Assembly: GCA_033763555.1 (NCBI GenBank)
Contig: JANRKK010000001.1
Coordinates: 1-64,000 of the forward strand
Direction of reading: 5' to 3'
DNA: 64,000 bases
Source of the DNA: JALYJG01 sp033763555
Lineage (GTDB): Bacteria; Pseudomonadota; Alphaproteobacteria; UBA9219
Part shown: one piece after another, positions 18,350 through 26,622 of the stretch
Position numbering within the stretch: the stretch's first letter is position 1
Layout: every line of letters starts with the position of its first letter
Notes under the pieces: model-generated
Database searches by the model: none
What the model was told of the DNA's origin: nothing
The model's input: only the letters and a program-made list of their open reading frames with translations
Made by a program: the position numbers and the translations under genes

Positions 18350-19482
18350 TCACAGTCCTTCAAATCATCCCCAATCTTGGCGCGGGCGGCGCGGAGCAAG
18401 CCTGCGTTGACATGACAGCTGCCCTGAAAAGCGCCGGACACCGTCCGATTGTCGTTTCTGCGGGCGGACAGCGGGTCGTTGATATTGAAAAGGCCGGGGG
18501 CTGGCACATCCAGCGCTCCGTCAACAGCAAGAATCCTATTACTATGCTGATCAATGCACTGTGGCTGGCCAATCTTATCGGCGAAGAGAATATCGATATT
18601 TTGCACGCCCGCAGCCGCGCCCCAGCCTGGAGCGCCTGGTGGGCCAGCCGGATGACAGGCTGCGCCTTTATGACGACATTCCATGCTGCCTATAAATTCT
18701 CGAACCCTCTGAAAAAGTTCTATAACAGCGTCATGGCAAAAGGCCACCGCATCGTTGCCATCTCGCAATTTATCGGCCAGCATATCCAGGAATCCTACAG
18801 CGTTAGCGCTGACAAAATCCGTGTCATCTCGCGTGGCATCAGCCTCGACAAATTTACGCCGGGCGATGTTACCGAAGAGCGCAAAACCAAGATTCAGCAA
18901 GGCTGGGACGTTGCGCCGGATCAGCCTGTCATCCTGCTGCCCTCGCGCCTCAGCCCCATCAAAGGCCAGCGCGTTTTTATTGAGGCCATGTCGCTGCTGC
19001 CCTCGTCTCTGAAACAGGTCGCTGCCGTTATTCTGGGTGATGATCAGGGCCGTACTGGATACAAGCGCGAACTCAAAAATCTTATCACGGCACGTGGGTT
19101 GCAAGGCCGTGTTCATATCGTCACTCATTGTCATGACATGCCTGCCGCCTATGCTTCCTGCGCACTTGTTGTCGCGCCTTCTCTCGTGCCGGAAGGCTTC
19201 GGCCGCGTGCCGATTGAGGCGATGGCCATGGGTGTTCCGGTCATTGCGACCAATATCGGTGGCTATCAGGAAACCGTCCGCAATGGTGAGACAGGCTGGC
19301 TGATCGAACCGGATGACCCCAAAAAGCTGGCCGATGCCATTACCCATGCTTTCGGTCAGGCCCCGGAACAGCGCGCCGCCATGGCCCGCAAAGCTGCACA
19401 GACGGTGCATGAGCTGTATGACAAGCAGAAGATGATTGCCAAAACCCTCGCCGTTTACGACGAGCTTATGCGCGCGAAATGA
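18346..19482 (+). CDS. GT4-family glycosyltransferase
   Basis: Retaining glycosyltransferase (378 residues), probably acting on lipopolysaccharide core or another envelope glycan given its place behind lpxB. N-terminal half has IIPNLGAGGAEQACVDM; C-terminal half has VILLPSRLSPIKGQRVFIEA and the donor-binding EGFGRVPIEAMAMGVPVIAT with the E-x7-E pair. Start taken at ATG 18346, which overlaps the lpxB stop (ATGA); an upstream ATG at 18328 lies within lpxB. Exact sugar is unknown. Confidence 0.9.
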   Translation: MITVLQIIPNLGAGGAEQACVDMTAALKSAGHRPIVVSAGGQRVVDIEKAGGWHIQRSVNSKNPITMLINALWLANLIGEENIDILHARSRAPAWSAWWASRMTGCAFMTTFHAAYKFSNPLKKFYNSVMAKGHRIVAISQFIGQHIQESYSVSADKIRVISRGISLDKFTPGDVTEERKTKIQQGWDVAPDQPVILLPSRLSPIKGQRVFIEAMSLLPSSLKQVAAVILGDDQGRTGYKRELKNLITARGLQGRVHIVTHCHDMPAAYASCALVVAPSLVPEGFGRVPIEAMAMGVPVIATNIGGYQETVRNGETGWLIEPDDPKKLADAITHAFGQAPEQRAAMARKAAQTVHELYDKQKMIAKTLAVYDELMRAK

Positions 19483-20417
19483 GTGAACGCATCCTTGTCA
19501 TAAGACTGGGCGCGCTGGGCGATCTGGCGCTGTGCTTCCAATCCTTTCACGAAATCCGGCAGGCGCACCCCAAGGCGCAGATTGCGCTGTTGACCATGCC
19601 ACCTTTTGCCGAATTTGCCCGCAAGATGCCATGGTTTGATAATGTTCTGATTGATGAACGCGCGCCCGGCTGGCGGATTGATCAATGGCTGGGACTGCTG
19701 GCGCAGGTACGCCGATTTAACCCGACGCGCGTCTATGACCTGCAAGGCAAATTCCGCCAAAGCATTCTCTATGCCCTGCTCGGCGGCCCCATGGGCACAG
19801 CCTGGTCGGGGGCCGCGCCGCTTTGCACCTATCCGCGTCTCTGGCCGCCCAAGCCCGGTATGCATTTCACCGATTTTGTGGCGGCGCAATTGCGGCTGGC
19901 GGATGTTCCGACCCAGCCTGCGGCCGATCTTGCATGGCTGGATGCGCCGCTGGATGGCCTGGCCCTGCCGGAGCGCTATGCCCTTCTTATCCCCGGTTGC
20001 GCGCCGGGGCGCGACTACAAACGCTGGCCCGCCAGCCATTATGCCGAACTGGCCCTCAGGCTCCGCGATAAGGGCATCAACAGCATTGCTGTAGGCACTG
20101 GACAGGATTCCGACGCCATAGCCACCATCCGCGCTGTCGCACCGCATGTGTTGGATTTTTCAAGCCAGACAAGCCTTTTGCAACTGGCTACTCTGGCGCG
20201 GCTAGGTGCCGCAGTTGTTGGCAATGATACGGGACCGACACATCTTGCTGCTGCCGTGGGCGCGCCTGTGCTGGCCTTAATGTCTGACCGCGTCGACCCA
20301 GCCTGGTCGGCGCCGCGTGGCATGCACACCACATGGCTGCAGGGAAAACCTCTGAGCAGCCTCACGACCGATGAAGTTTTTCTTGCGCTGAGCCGCCTGA
20401 TCGATAAAAACGGATAA
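19479..20417 (+). CDS. GT9-family (heptosyltransferase-like) glycosyltransferase
   Basis: 312-residue member of the ADP-heptose:LPS heptosyltransferase family. It starts ERILVIRLGALGDLALCFQS, the classic N-terminus with the acceptor-side loop, and has YALLIPGCAPGRDYKRWPAS and GNDTGPTHLAAAVGAPVLAL, the donor-binding signature. It overlaps the previous gene by ATGA. It probably adds an inner-core sugar to lipid A; the actual donor cannot be read from sequence. Confidence 0.9.
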   Translation: MSERILVIRLGALGDLALCFQSFHEIRQAHPKAQIALLTMPPFAEFARKMPWFDNVLIDERAPGWRIDQWLGLLAQVRRFNPTRVYDLQGKFRQSILYALLGGPMGTAWSGAAPLCTYPRLWPPKPGMHFTDFVAAQLRLADVPTQPAADLAWLDAPLDGLALPERYALLIPGCAPGRDYKRWPASHYAELALRLRDKGINSIAVGTGQDSDAIATIRAVAPHVLDFSSQTSLLQLATLARLGAAVVGNDTGPTHLAAAVGAPVLALMSDRVDPAWSAPRGMHTTWLQGKPLSSLTTDEVFLALSRLIDKNG

Positions 20418-20436
20418 ACCGTTTTTTAGAGCGCAC

Positions 20437-21315
20437 ATGATGAAACACGATCCCACGCTGGAACAAGTCGCCGAATTGATGGAGGAGCTGGACGCCTACA
20501 AGCGCCGCACCGTCGTTATCAAGATTGGCGGCAATTCCATTGCTGACGACGCACATTTTCTGCAAAAAATTGCCAAGCAGATACGCTTCCTCAGCACCAA
20601 TAATGTGCGCATCGTCCTTGTGCATGGCGGTGGACCGCAGATCGACAGCGCCCTCCGCACTGCGAAGATCGAGACATCCAAAGGCGCGGATGGACGGCGT
20701 ATCACCTCACCCAAGGCTATGCGCGTGGTTCAGAAGGTTATGAATGAAATGAACCGCAATGTAGCGCAGGCGCTGATCAATGCCGGATGTGCCAAGGAGA
20801 ATGTGATTTGCGCCGCGCGGCATTACCGCCTGTTTGTTCATGCCAAACCGCTTAACCGCAAGGATAAGGGCGTCCATAACCGCAGCGGCCTGCCGACAAG
20901 CGTTGCGACCACCGAAATCAAACGCATGCTTGACCATGGCAAGGTGATTGTCCTGCATTCCATCGGTGTCGGTTCCGACGGTAAGACTTTGTTCAATATC
21001 AATGGCGATGATTACGCCGTGGCCGTAGCCATTGCGCTGGCCGCCAAGCGCTTGATCCTTGTCACCAACGTTATGGGCGTTTTGGACAAGAAGCGCGAGC
21101 GCATTCCCACCATCGACCCGACCATGGCAAAAGACCTGATCGCCAAAGGCGTTATCAGCGGCGGCATGATACCGAAGGTTGAAAGCGCGCTATGGGTTGT
21201 GAAGCAGGGTGTCGGCGGCGTCGCCATCATCGACGGACATCGCCCCTGGGCCATTCTGGCCGAAATGCTGACACATGAAGGCTTTGGAACGCTATTCCAG
21301 GCGCAGATCGGCTGA
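20437..21315 (+). CDS. argB: Acetylglutamate kinase
   Basis: Phosphorylates N-acetylglutamate, the second step of arginine biosynthesis. 292 residues with VVIKIGGNSIAD (phosphate-binding Lys and Gly loop), VLVHGGGPQID, NRKDKGVHNRSGLPTSV (unusually basic), ILVTNVMGVLD and GVISGGMIPKVESAL. The N-terminal helix (about 25 residues before the kinase core) is typical of hexameric, arginine-inhibited forms. It is 19 bases behind the GT9 gene. Its stop codon directly abuts that of gltA on the other strand, with no spacer. Confidence 0.93.
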   Translation: MMKHDPTLEQVAELMEELDAYKRRTVVIKIGGNSIADDAHFLQKIAKQIRFLSTNNVRIVLVHGGGPQIDSALRTAKIETSKGADGRRITSPKAMRVVQKVMNEMNRNVAQALINAGCAKENVICAARHYRLFVHAKPLNRKDKGVHNRSGLPTSVATTEIKRMLDHGKVIVLHSIGVGSDGKTLFNINGDDYAVAVAIALAAKRLILVTNVMGVLDKKRERIPTIDPTMAKDLIAKGVISGGMIPKVESALWVVKQGVGGVAIIDGHRPWAILAEMLTHEGFGTLFQAQIG

Positions 21316-22623
21316 TTACTTCCGCTGATCCACAGGCACAAAACTGCGCGTCACCGGGCCTGTATAGAGCTGCCGCGGGCGGCCAATTTTCTGTTCGGCT
21401 TCACGGGATTGCTCCTGCCAGTGCGCGACCCAGCCTGCCGTACGAGCCAGTGCAAAGAGCGCTGTAAACAGGCTCATCGGGAATCCCATCGCGCGCAGAA
21501 TGATACCGGAATAGAAGTCGACGTTAGGGTACAACTTCTTCTGCACGAAATAATCATCCTGCAACGCGATGCGCTCCAACTCCATCGCGATGTCGAGCAG
21601 CGGGTCGTTCTTGATGCCCAGTTCGCCCAACACTTCATAGCAGGTGTCGCGCATCACTTTGGCGCGCGGGTCATAATTTTTATACACGCGATGGCCGAAG
21701 CCCATGAGGCGGAAGGTATCGCTTTTATCCTTCGCGCGTTTGACGATTTCGGGAATTTCGCTCTTGCTGCGAATGCCCATGAGCATTTTCAGCACGGCTT
21801 CGTTGGCACCACCATGTGCCGGACCCCAGAGCGAAGTAATACCCGCCGCCATACAGGCGAAAGGATTTGCGCCGGAGGAGCTGGCGAGGCGTACGGTGGA
21901 GGTCGAAGCGTTTTGTTCATGGTCGGCATGGAGGATGAAAATCTTGTCCATCGCCCGCGCCAGAACCGGATTGATTTTATAGGACTCGGCCGGAACCGAG
22001 AAGGTCATGTAGAGGAAGTTCTCGGCGTAAGACAGGCTGTTCTGCGGATAGACGAAGGGCTGACCCATTGCATATTTATAGGTCATGGCCGCAATCGTCG
22101 GCATTTTGGCGATCAAGCGATGGCAGGCAATCTCCCGTTGTGCCTCATCATGAATATCGAGTGAGTCATGATAGAAGGCCGATAGCGCGCCGACCACGCC
22201 GCACATAACGGCCATCGGATGCGCATCACGGCGGAAGCCGCTGTAGAAACGGATCAGCTGTTCATGCACCATGCTGTGATAGGTGATGTTACGAACCCAT
22301 TCTTCTTTTTGTTTGACGTTCGGCAAATCACCATATTGCAGAAGATAGGCGACTTCCAGAAAGTCACTTTTGTTCGCCAGCTCATCAATCGGATAGCCGC
22401 GATGCAGCAGGATACCCTTGTCGCCATCGATGAAGGTAATTTTGGATTCGCAGCTTCCCGTTGAGGTGAAGCCGGGATCGAAGGTCAAAAATCCGGTGTC
22501 GCCGTACAGTTTGCGGATATCGATAACATCCGGCCCCATGGTGCCGGACTTGACGTTCAGCTTCCAGCTTTTGCCAGTGCTGTCATCCGTGAGCGTAACG
22601 GTTTTTGTGGGCGCGTCGGTCAT
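21316..22623 (-). CDS. gltA: Citrate synthase (type I hexameric)
   Basis: Condenses oxaloacetate and acetyl-CoA in the TCA cycle. 435 residues with TSTGSCESKITFIDGDKGIL, the catalytic His in LHADHEQNASTSTVRL, the second in GFGHRVYKNYDPRA, and the catalytic Asp region in NVDFYSGIILRAMGF. The N-terminal approximately 60-residue domain is that of the NADH-sensitive Gram-negative type. GAGGAT lies 6 bases before the ATG. Confidence 0.97.
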   Translation of the reverse strand: MTDAPTKTVTLTDDSTGKSWKLNVKSGTMGPDVIDIRKLYGDTGFLTFDPGFTSTGSCESKITFIDGDKGILLHRGYPIDELANKSDFLEVAYLLQYGDLPNVKQKEEWVRNITYHSMVHEQLIRFYSGFRRDAHPMAVMCGVVGALSAFYHDSLDIHDEAQREIACHRLIAKMPTIAAMTYKYAMGQPFVYPQNSLSYAENFLYMTFSVPAESYKINPVLARAMDKIFILHADHEQNASTSTVRLASSSGANPFACMAAGITSLWGPAHGGANEAVLKMLMGIRSKSEIPEIVKRAKDKSDTFRLMGFGHRVYKNYDPRAKVMRDTCYEVLGELGIKNDPLLDIAMELERIALQDDYFVQKKLYPNVDFYSGIILRAMGFPMSLFTALFALARTAGWVAHWQEQSREAEQKIGRPRQLYTGPVTRSFVPVDQRK

Positions 22624-22732
22624 GGCATATCCTCAAGGCGGGAATGCCGGAAAAGCTAGTTTACAGACCCTAATATTGGGTTAACCTGGAATACGCGGAT
22701 TCCCGCTGTGGCATCAGGAAAACAAGGGCTTT

Positions 22733-23347
22733 CTAGGCTGCCAGCGTATGCGCCGCGTAGCCGAGAGATTTGAAAAGGAACAAACACCATATGGCAATGG
22801 CATAGGCCAGAGCGATAAAGACCCCGTCCTTTTCCAGCATGCCGATCGCCAGAAAAACAAGGCCGACCGAAGGCGGCACATTCACTACGGGAATGGGCAG
22901 AGCTACCATGACGGCCAGCATCAGTGCCAGAAGGCCATGAACACGGTCAAGCTGGCGGACGGATAAAAACAAAAAACGCGGTTTGATAAAGCGCTCCAGC
23001 TTGCCCACCCAAACGACACCCGTTTCCAGGCCACGGACGAGCGCATCGCGGCGGATGGTGCGGTGACGCACCGCCACCGGGAAAATCGGCGCACGAAAGC
23101 CCAGAACCATCTGGGCGGCAAGAATGACCATTGGCAGCCCGAATAAGACCGATATCATCGGCACCATGAAGATAAAAATATTCAGAAGAGCCAGAAGCAA
23201 CAGCAAAAACGCGAAACCACGCACACCGAAAACCTGCAGGATGCGTCCAATGCTGACTTGCTCTTCCTGCGCGACCGCAGCCATAAGGCGGCGCATGATC
23301 TCAGAAATACGCTCGGGTCTTACCGAAATGGGAAGGGAAGAAGTCAC
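22733..23347 (-). CDS. ExoD-family membrane protein
   Basis: 204-residue protein matching the exopolysaccharide synthesis ExoD family: cytoplasmic N-terminus (RPERISEIMRRLMAAV, then SIGRILQVFGVRGFAFLLLL) and four or five hydrophobic segments, with PMISVLFGLPMVILAAQMVL and the VVNVPPSVGLVFLAIGMLEKDG stretch typical of the family. Family members are linked to exopolysaccharide production or alkaline tolerance, but the biochemical role is not known. It is 6 bases downstream of atpF on the same strand, so it may be co-transcribed with the F0 genes. Confidence 0.85.
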   Translation of the reverse strand: MTSSLPISVRPERISEIMRRLMAAVAQEEQVSIGRILQVFGVRGFAFLLLLLALLNIFIFMVPMISVLFGLPMVILAAQMVLGFRAPIFPVAVRHRTIRRDALVRGLETGVVWVGKLERFIKPRFLFLSVRQLDRVHGLLALMLAVMVALPIPVVNVPPSVGLVFLAIGMLEKDGVFIALAYAIAIWCLFLFKSLGYAAHTLAA

Positions 23348-23353
23348 GTTATC

Positions 23354-23863
23354 TTAGGCGGCCTTGGCCTTGGTGGCTGCAAGATCGGGAAGCCCGGCAA
23401 TGGCTTGATCGACCAGCTTGGCGGCGGTGGCGTCATCCACCTGCTCCGCCAAAGTTTTGCGCACAATGGCCAGCGCCATATCGACCGCCGCCGTGCGCAC
23501 TTCAGCCACAGCATCGGCCTCGGCATGACGGATATGTTCAACCGCATGCTGCTCATGCTTTTCCAGAACGAATTTCAAATCAGCGGTAGCTTTGGCCCTT
23601 AACCGCTCGGCCTCTTCCTTGGCGTGCTGAACGATAGACTGAGCATCAGCCAGTGCGGCGGCCTGTTTGGCCTTGCCGTTGGCAAGCGCGGCTTCGGCTT
23701 CGGCGCGTAATTTACGAGCCTGATCAAGCTCCTCACGGATTTTGGCAATTTCCGTATCCAGCCATCCGGTCATTGGCTTGCGCCCGAATTTCCAGGCAAC
23801 GACCAGAAACAGGACGAAAGCAACAGCGTAGAAAAAAACCGGATCTTCCAGCAGATGCGTCAT
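23354..23863 (-). CDS. atpF: F0 ATP synthase subunit b
   Basis: Peripheral stalk subunit (169 residues) joining F0 to F1. One N-terminal membrane segment (about residues 8-24, FYAVAFVLFLVVAWKFG) followed by a long charged Ala/Glu/Lys-rich helix (about 35-150). The start overlaps the stop of the b' gene (ATGA). Carrying two b-type genes (b and b') is a feature of alphaproteobacteria, cyanobacteria and plastids. Confidence 0.93.
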   Translation of the reverse strand: MTHLLEDPVFFYAVAFVLFLVVAWKFGRKPMTGWLDTEIAKIREELDQARKLRAEAEAALANGKAKQAAALADAQSIVQHAKEEAERLRAKATADLKFVLEKHEQHAVEHIRHAEADAVAEVRTAAVDMALAIVRKTLAEQVDDATAAKLVDQAIAGLPDLAATKAKAA

Positions 23864-24411
23864 TTTTTCACCTGCATTTTCGTTCCGGTGATTTTTTCAA
23901 TGATGGCACCTGCAAGCTCCGCCGCCGTTCCCTGCACATCGCCGATGGCTGCATCGCGTGCCTTGGTAATGCGTGCGTTGGCTTCCTGCAGGCGTTTGGC
24001 CAGTTCTTTCTGTTGCGCGGCTTGTTGCTGCATCGATTCCTTCGCGGCCTGCGCCACAATGTCACCAACAGCGGCCTGCGCATTGAGGCGCGCATCCGCC
24101 AGAGCCTTTTCATACTGCGCAATCGTGCTTTTGGCTGCTTCGCTGGCCGCGGCGGCCGAAGCAAGATCGCCCGAGATGGTGGATTGGCGCTTATCCTGCA
24201 CGCGCGCAATGCGCGGCAGGGCGACATAGGCCATCAGGACGTAAAGCAGCCCAAATGTTACCGCGAGCCAGAACAACTGGCCCGCGAACATTTCCGCATC
24301 GAACTGCGGCAATCCTTCCTTCTTCTCCGCCTCAGACGCCAGAAGCGTCAAAGGGGCAAGAATACCCATCAGCATGACAGGCAGGAAGGCGAAGGCGCCT
24401 CGGAATCTCAT
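23860..24411 (-). CDS. atpG: F0 ATP synthase subunit b'
   Basis: Second peripheral stalk subunit (183 residues). It begins with a likely signal-like hydrophobic segment (AFLPVMLMGILAPLTLLASEA), then GLPQFDAEMFAGQLFWLAVTFGLLYVLM, the usual b' membrane anchor, then VALPRIARVQDKRQSTISGD and a long Ala/Lys/Gln coiled helix. In alphaproteobacteria this gene is commonly named atpG or atpF2/atpX; it is not the gamma subunit. It lies between atpE and atpF. Confidence 0.92.
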   Translation of the reverse strand: MRFRGAFAFLPVMLMGILAPLTLLASEAEKKEGLPQFDAEMFAGQLFWLAVTFGLLYVLMAYVALPRIARVQDKRQSTISGDLASAAAASEAAKSTIAQYEKALADARLNAQAAVGDIVAQAAKESMQQQAAQQKELAKRLQEANARITKARDAAIGDVQGTAAELAGAIIEKITGTKMQVKK

Positions 24412-24426
24412 ACGCGTGCTGCTTCC

Positions 24427-24654
24427 TTACTTCGCGTTGATCAGCATGAAAGCGATAACGAAGCAGAGCAGAAGCACCAGTTCGGTCATCGCGAAGCCAA
24501 GGAAGCCCGGCGTCTTGTACTTGGCTTCGGCGGAAGGATTACGCGCCAAAGCGTTCAGCCAGGCGGAGAAGATCAGGCCGAGGCCCAGACCCGCACCCAG
24601 CGTGCCGACCATGGCGATGCCAGCACCGAGAAACTTGAGAGACGTATTTTCCAT
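24427..24654 (-). CDS. atpE: F0 ATP synthase subunit c
   Basis: 75-residue proteolipid forming the rotating c-ring. Two membrane helices joined by the polar loop ALARNPSAEAK; the ion-carrying carboxylate is Glu58 in FAMTELVLLLC. The residues around it lack the Ser/Thr pattern of sodium-binding rings, which suggests proton coupling. The N-terminal helix has the Gly-rich packing motif GTLGAGLGLGLIF. Confidence 0.96.
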   Translation of the reverse strand: MENTSLKFLGAGIAMVGTLGAGLGLGLIFSAWLNALARNPSAEAKYKTPGFLGFAMTELVLLLCFVIAFMLINAK

Positions 24655-24702
24655 TGAAAACTCCCGTTAAGGTTAGAGGTTAAACTGCACTTCCGTATCC
24701 GC

Positions 24703-25452
24703 TCAGTGCCCTTCCAATGCATCCCGGAGGTATAGCGCTGACAGAATTGTGTAAACATACGCCTGGATAAAGGCGACGAAAAATTCAAAACCCGTAATAG
24801 CAATGTTCATACCCAGCGGCAACACGCTCAGCCCCGCCAGCCACTTCGCCGCCACCAACGAGGCCGTCAGGCCCGCGAAGACAAGCAAAACAAGATGCCC
24901 CGCCAGCATATTGGCGAAAAGCCGGATGGAGAGGCTGAACGGGCGGACGGCAAAGGAGATCATTTCAATCGGCACAATCACCGGAAGCATGATCTTCGGC
25001 ACACCCGGCGGCACGAAGATGCCAAAGAAATGAAAGCCCTGCCGGATAAAGCCCGTGATGGTGATCACGATAAACAGCATGATGGCGATGCCAAAATTGA
25101 CGATGATATGCGACGTCACTGCCAGCGAATGCGGGATCAGGCCGAGAAGATTGGAGAAAAAGATAAAAGCGAAGATTGTGAAGATAAAAGGAAAGAACGG
25201 CTTGGCATGTTCGCCTGCCATGTCGCGCACAAGATTGGCGATCATATTATGGAAAGATTCCGTCATCATCTGCCATCGCCCGGGCACCATGGCCTGCCGA
25301 CGCATGGTCACAACCATCAGCATCGTTGCGACGATGATGCTGATGAACATCCACAGCGCGGAGTTCGTGAAGGTAACAGGATGTCCACCGATGGAAAACA
25401 GCGGATCGCTGAGATGGTGAATTTCAAACTCTTCAAACAGGGACTCAGCCAT
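24703..25452 (-). CDS. atpB: F0 ATP synthase subunit a
   Basis: Proton-channel stator subunit (249 residues, five to six membrane helices). The essential arginine is in PFSLSIRLFANMLAGHLVL; the last helix reads ITGFEFFVAFIQAYVYTILS. It begins with the soluble ESLFEEFEIHHLSD segment typical of alphaproteobacterial subunit a. It lies between atpI and atpE. Confidence 0.96.
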   Translation of the reverse strand: MAESLFEEFEIHHLSDPLFSIGGHPVTFTNSALWMFISIIVATMLMVVTMRRQAMVPGRWQMMTESFHNMIANLVRDMAGEHAKPFFPFIFTIFAFIFFSNLLGLIPHSLAVTSHIIVNFGIAIMLFIVITITGFIRQGFHFFGIFVPPGVPKIMLPVIVPIEMISFAVRPFSLSIRLFANMLAGHLVLLVFAGLTASLVAAKWLAGLSVLPLGMNIAITGFEFFVAFIQAYVYTILSALYLRDALEGH

Positions 25453-25466
25453 CGCTCAATCATTCC

Positions 25467-25802
25467 TTACTTTTCGTGCCGCTTATGCAAACCGACGGAC
25501 TGGTCATACCCGTTAAGCGCGCGCCACACATTGAACATACCAACACCAAACCCGATCGCCAGCATCACCAGAATGCCCCAGGGCGACGTGCCGACCCAGC
25601 GGTCCAAAAGCCACCCGATCAGCATGCACCCCAAAATCGTGCCGACGAACTCATACCCGACACGGCCAGCCCTGGCGGCGTCCGAGGTATCGCCTGCGAC
25701 TTCACCCTCGATGCTCTCATGGGTATCGCCCGGTTTTTTCCCGGCGGCCCGGATACGGGCGGAGAGATCGTCGAGCCCTTCCCGTTCCTGGTCATTTCCC
25801 AT
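25467..25802 (-). CDS. atpI: ATP synthase protein I
   Basis: 111-residue accessory protein thought to help c-ring assembly or magnesium supply. Hydrophilic N-terminus (LDDLSARIRAAGKKPG) followed by two membrane helices (VGTILGCMLIGWLLDRWVGT and GILVMLAIGFGVGMFNVWRA). Start chosen at ATG 25802; the frame is open up to 25865 but the upstream part lacks family similarity. An AAGGGC element is a possible weak ribosome binding site. First gene of the F0 operon. Confidence 0.88.
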   Translation of the reverse strand: MGNDQEREGLDDLSARIRAAGKKPGDTHESIEGEVAGDTSDAARAGRVGYEFVGTILGCMLIGWLLDRWVGTSPWGILVMLAIGFGVGMFNVWRALNGYDQSVGLHKRHEK

Positions 25803-25883
25803 GACAAATCCAGCCCTTAGGGCATGTCTTAAGCCCGCCGGAAAGTAGGAATTCAGCGCTGGCAAGTCAAGCCAAAAGGGGGG

Positions 25884-26585
25884 TTATTGCGGGGCTGGAG
25901 AAGCCTTCGACCAATGCTCCCGCAATGCCTTCAGAAGGGTTGCGGGATCGGCGTTATCGGGGAAGGTCGCTATGAATTTGCCGTCCGGGCCCATCAGGTA
26001 AATCAGGGACGAATGGTCCATAAGGTAGTCATTCTCATCCACCTTCTCACCCTTGGCGTAATAGACCTGATAGACCTTCGCCACGGCAGCAATCTGTTCC
26101 GGCGACCCTGTCAGCCCGACAATTTTGGGATGAAAGGAGTTGATGTACGCCTTCAGCTTGGCAGGCGTATCGCGCGCCGGATCAATCGTGATGTAGAGCG
26201 GCTGAACCTTGTTCGTATCAGCCTTCAGCTGGTCCATTACATGCGCAATGCTTTGCAGACCCGTCGGGCAGACATCCGGGCAATAAGTATAACCAAAATA
26301 AACCAGAAGATATTTGCCGTGGAAATTTGTGTCTGCGACCGTTTTGCCATCCTGGTTGGTCAGCGTGAATGGCCCGCCGATTTTCCGTGTGCCGGGCGGT
26401 AATTGCTCGGCCTGCGCCTGCTCCGCCTTATGCATAAGGTCGTGCGTGCGGTTTTCATTCTTCTTCATCTGCCAGATGACAAGCGCACATGCGAGTAAAA
26501 ATCCCAGAAGAAGCGCGGCCACCAACTGGATTTCGGCGCGGCGTTTGGCTTTTTTGGAAAAGCGGTATTTCAGGAACTTGAACAT
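25884..26585 (-). CDS. SCO1/SenC copper chaperone
   Basis: Membrane-anchored periplasmic thioredoxin-fold protein that delivers copper to the CuA centre of cytochrome c oxidase. 233 residues from ATG 26585; an N-terminal anchor helix (about 20-40, QLVAALLLGFLLACALVIW), then the copper-binding CxxxC in YFGYTYCPDVCPTG and the distal His in LMDHSSLIYLM. The frame is open upstream to 26666 without similarity. It implies an aerobic chain with a CuA-type oxidase elsewhere in the genome. Confidence 0.93.
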   Translation of the reverse strand: MFKFLKYRFSKKAKRRAEIQLVAALLLGFLLACALVIWQMKKNENRTHDLMHKAEQAQAEQLPPGTRKIGGPFTLTNQDGKTVADTNFHGKYLLVYFGYTYCPDVCPTGLQSIAHVMDQLKADTNKVQPLYITIDPARDTPAKLKAYINSFHPKIVGLTGSPEQIAAVAKVYQVYYAKGEKVDENDYLMDHSSLIYLMGPDGKFIATFPDNADPATLLKALREHWSKASPAPQ

Positions 26586-26622
26586 CGACTCAACCCTAGC
26601 ACGAAAGCCGGAAAGGCCAAAG

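Noticed and set aside
18157..19410. 417-residue minus-strand frame opposite the GT4 gene
   Set aside because: Antisense to a well-supported glycosyltransferase that overlaps its operon neighbours; no start signal.
23653..25848. Two long plus-strand frames opposite the F0 ATP synthase genes
   Set aside because: All F0 subunits read clearly on the minus strand; the plus frames are Arg/His-rich shadows.
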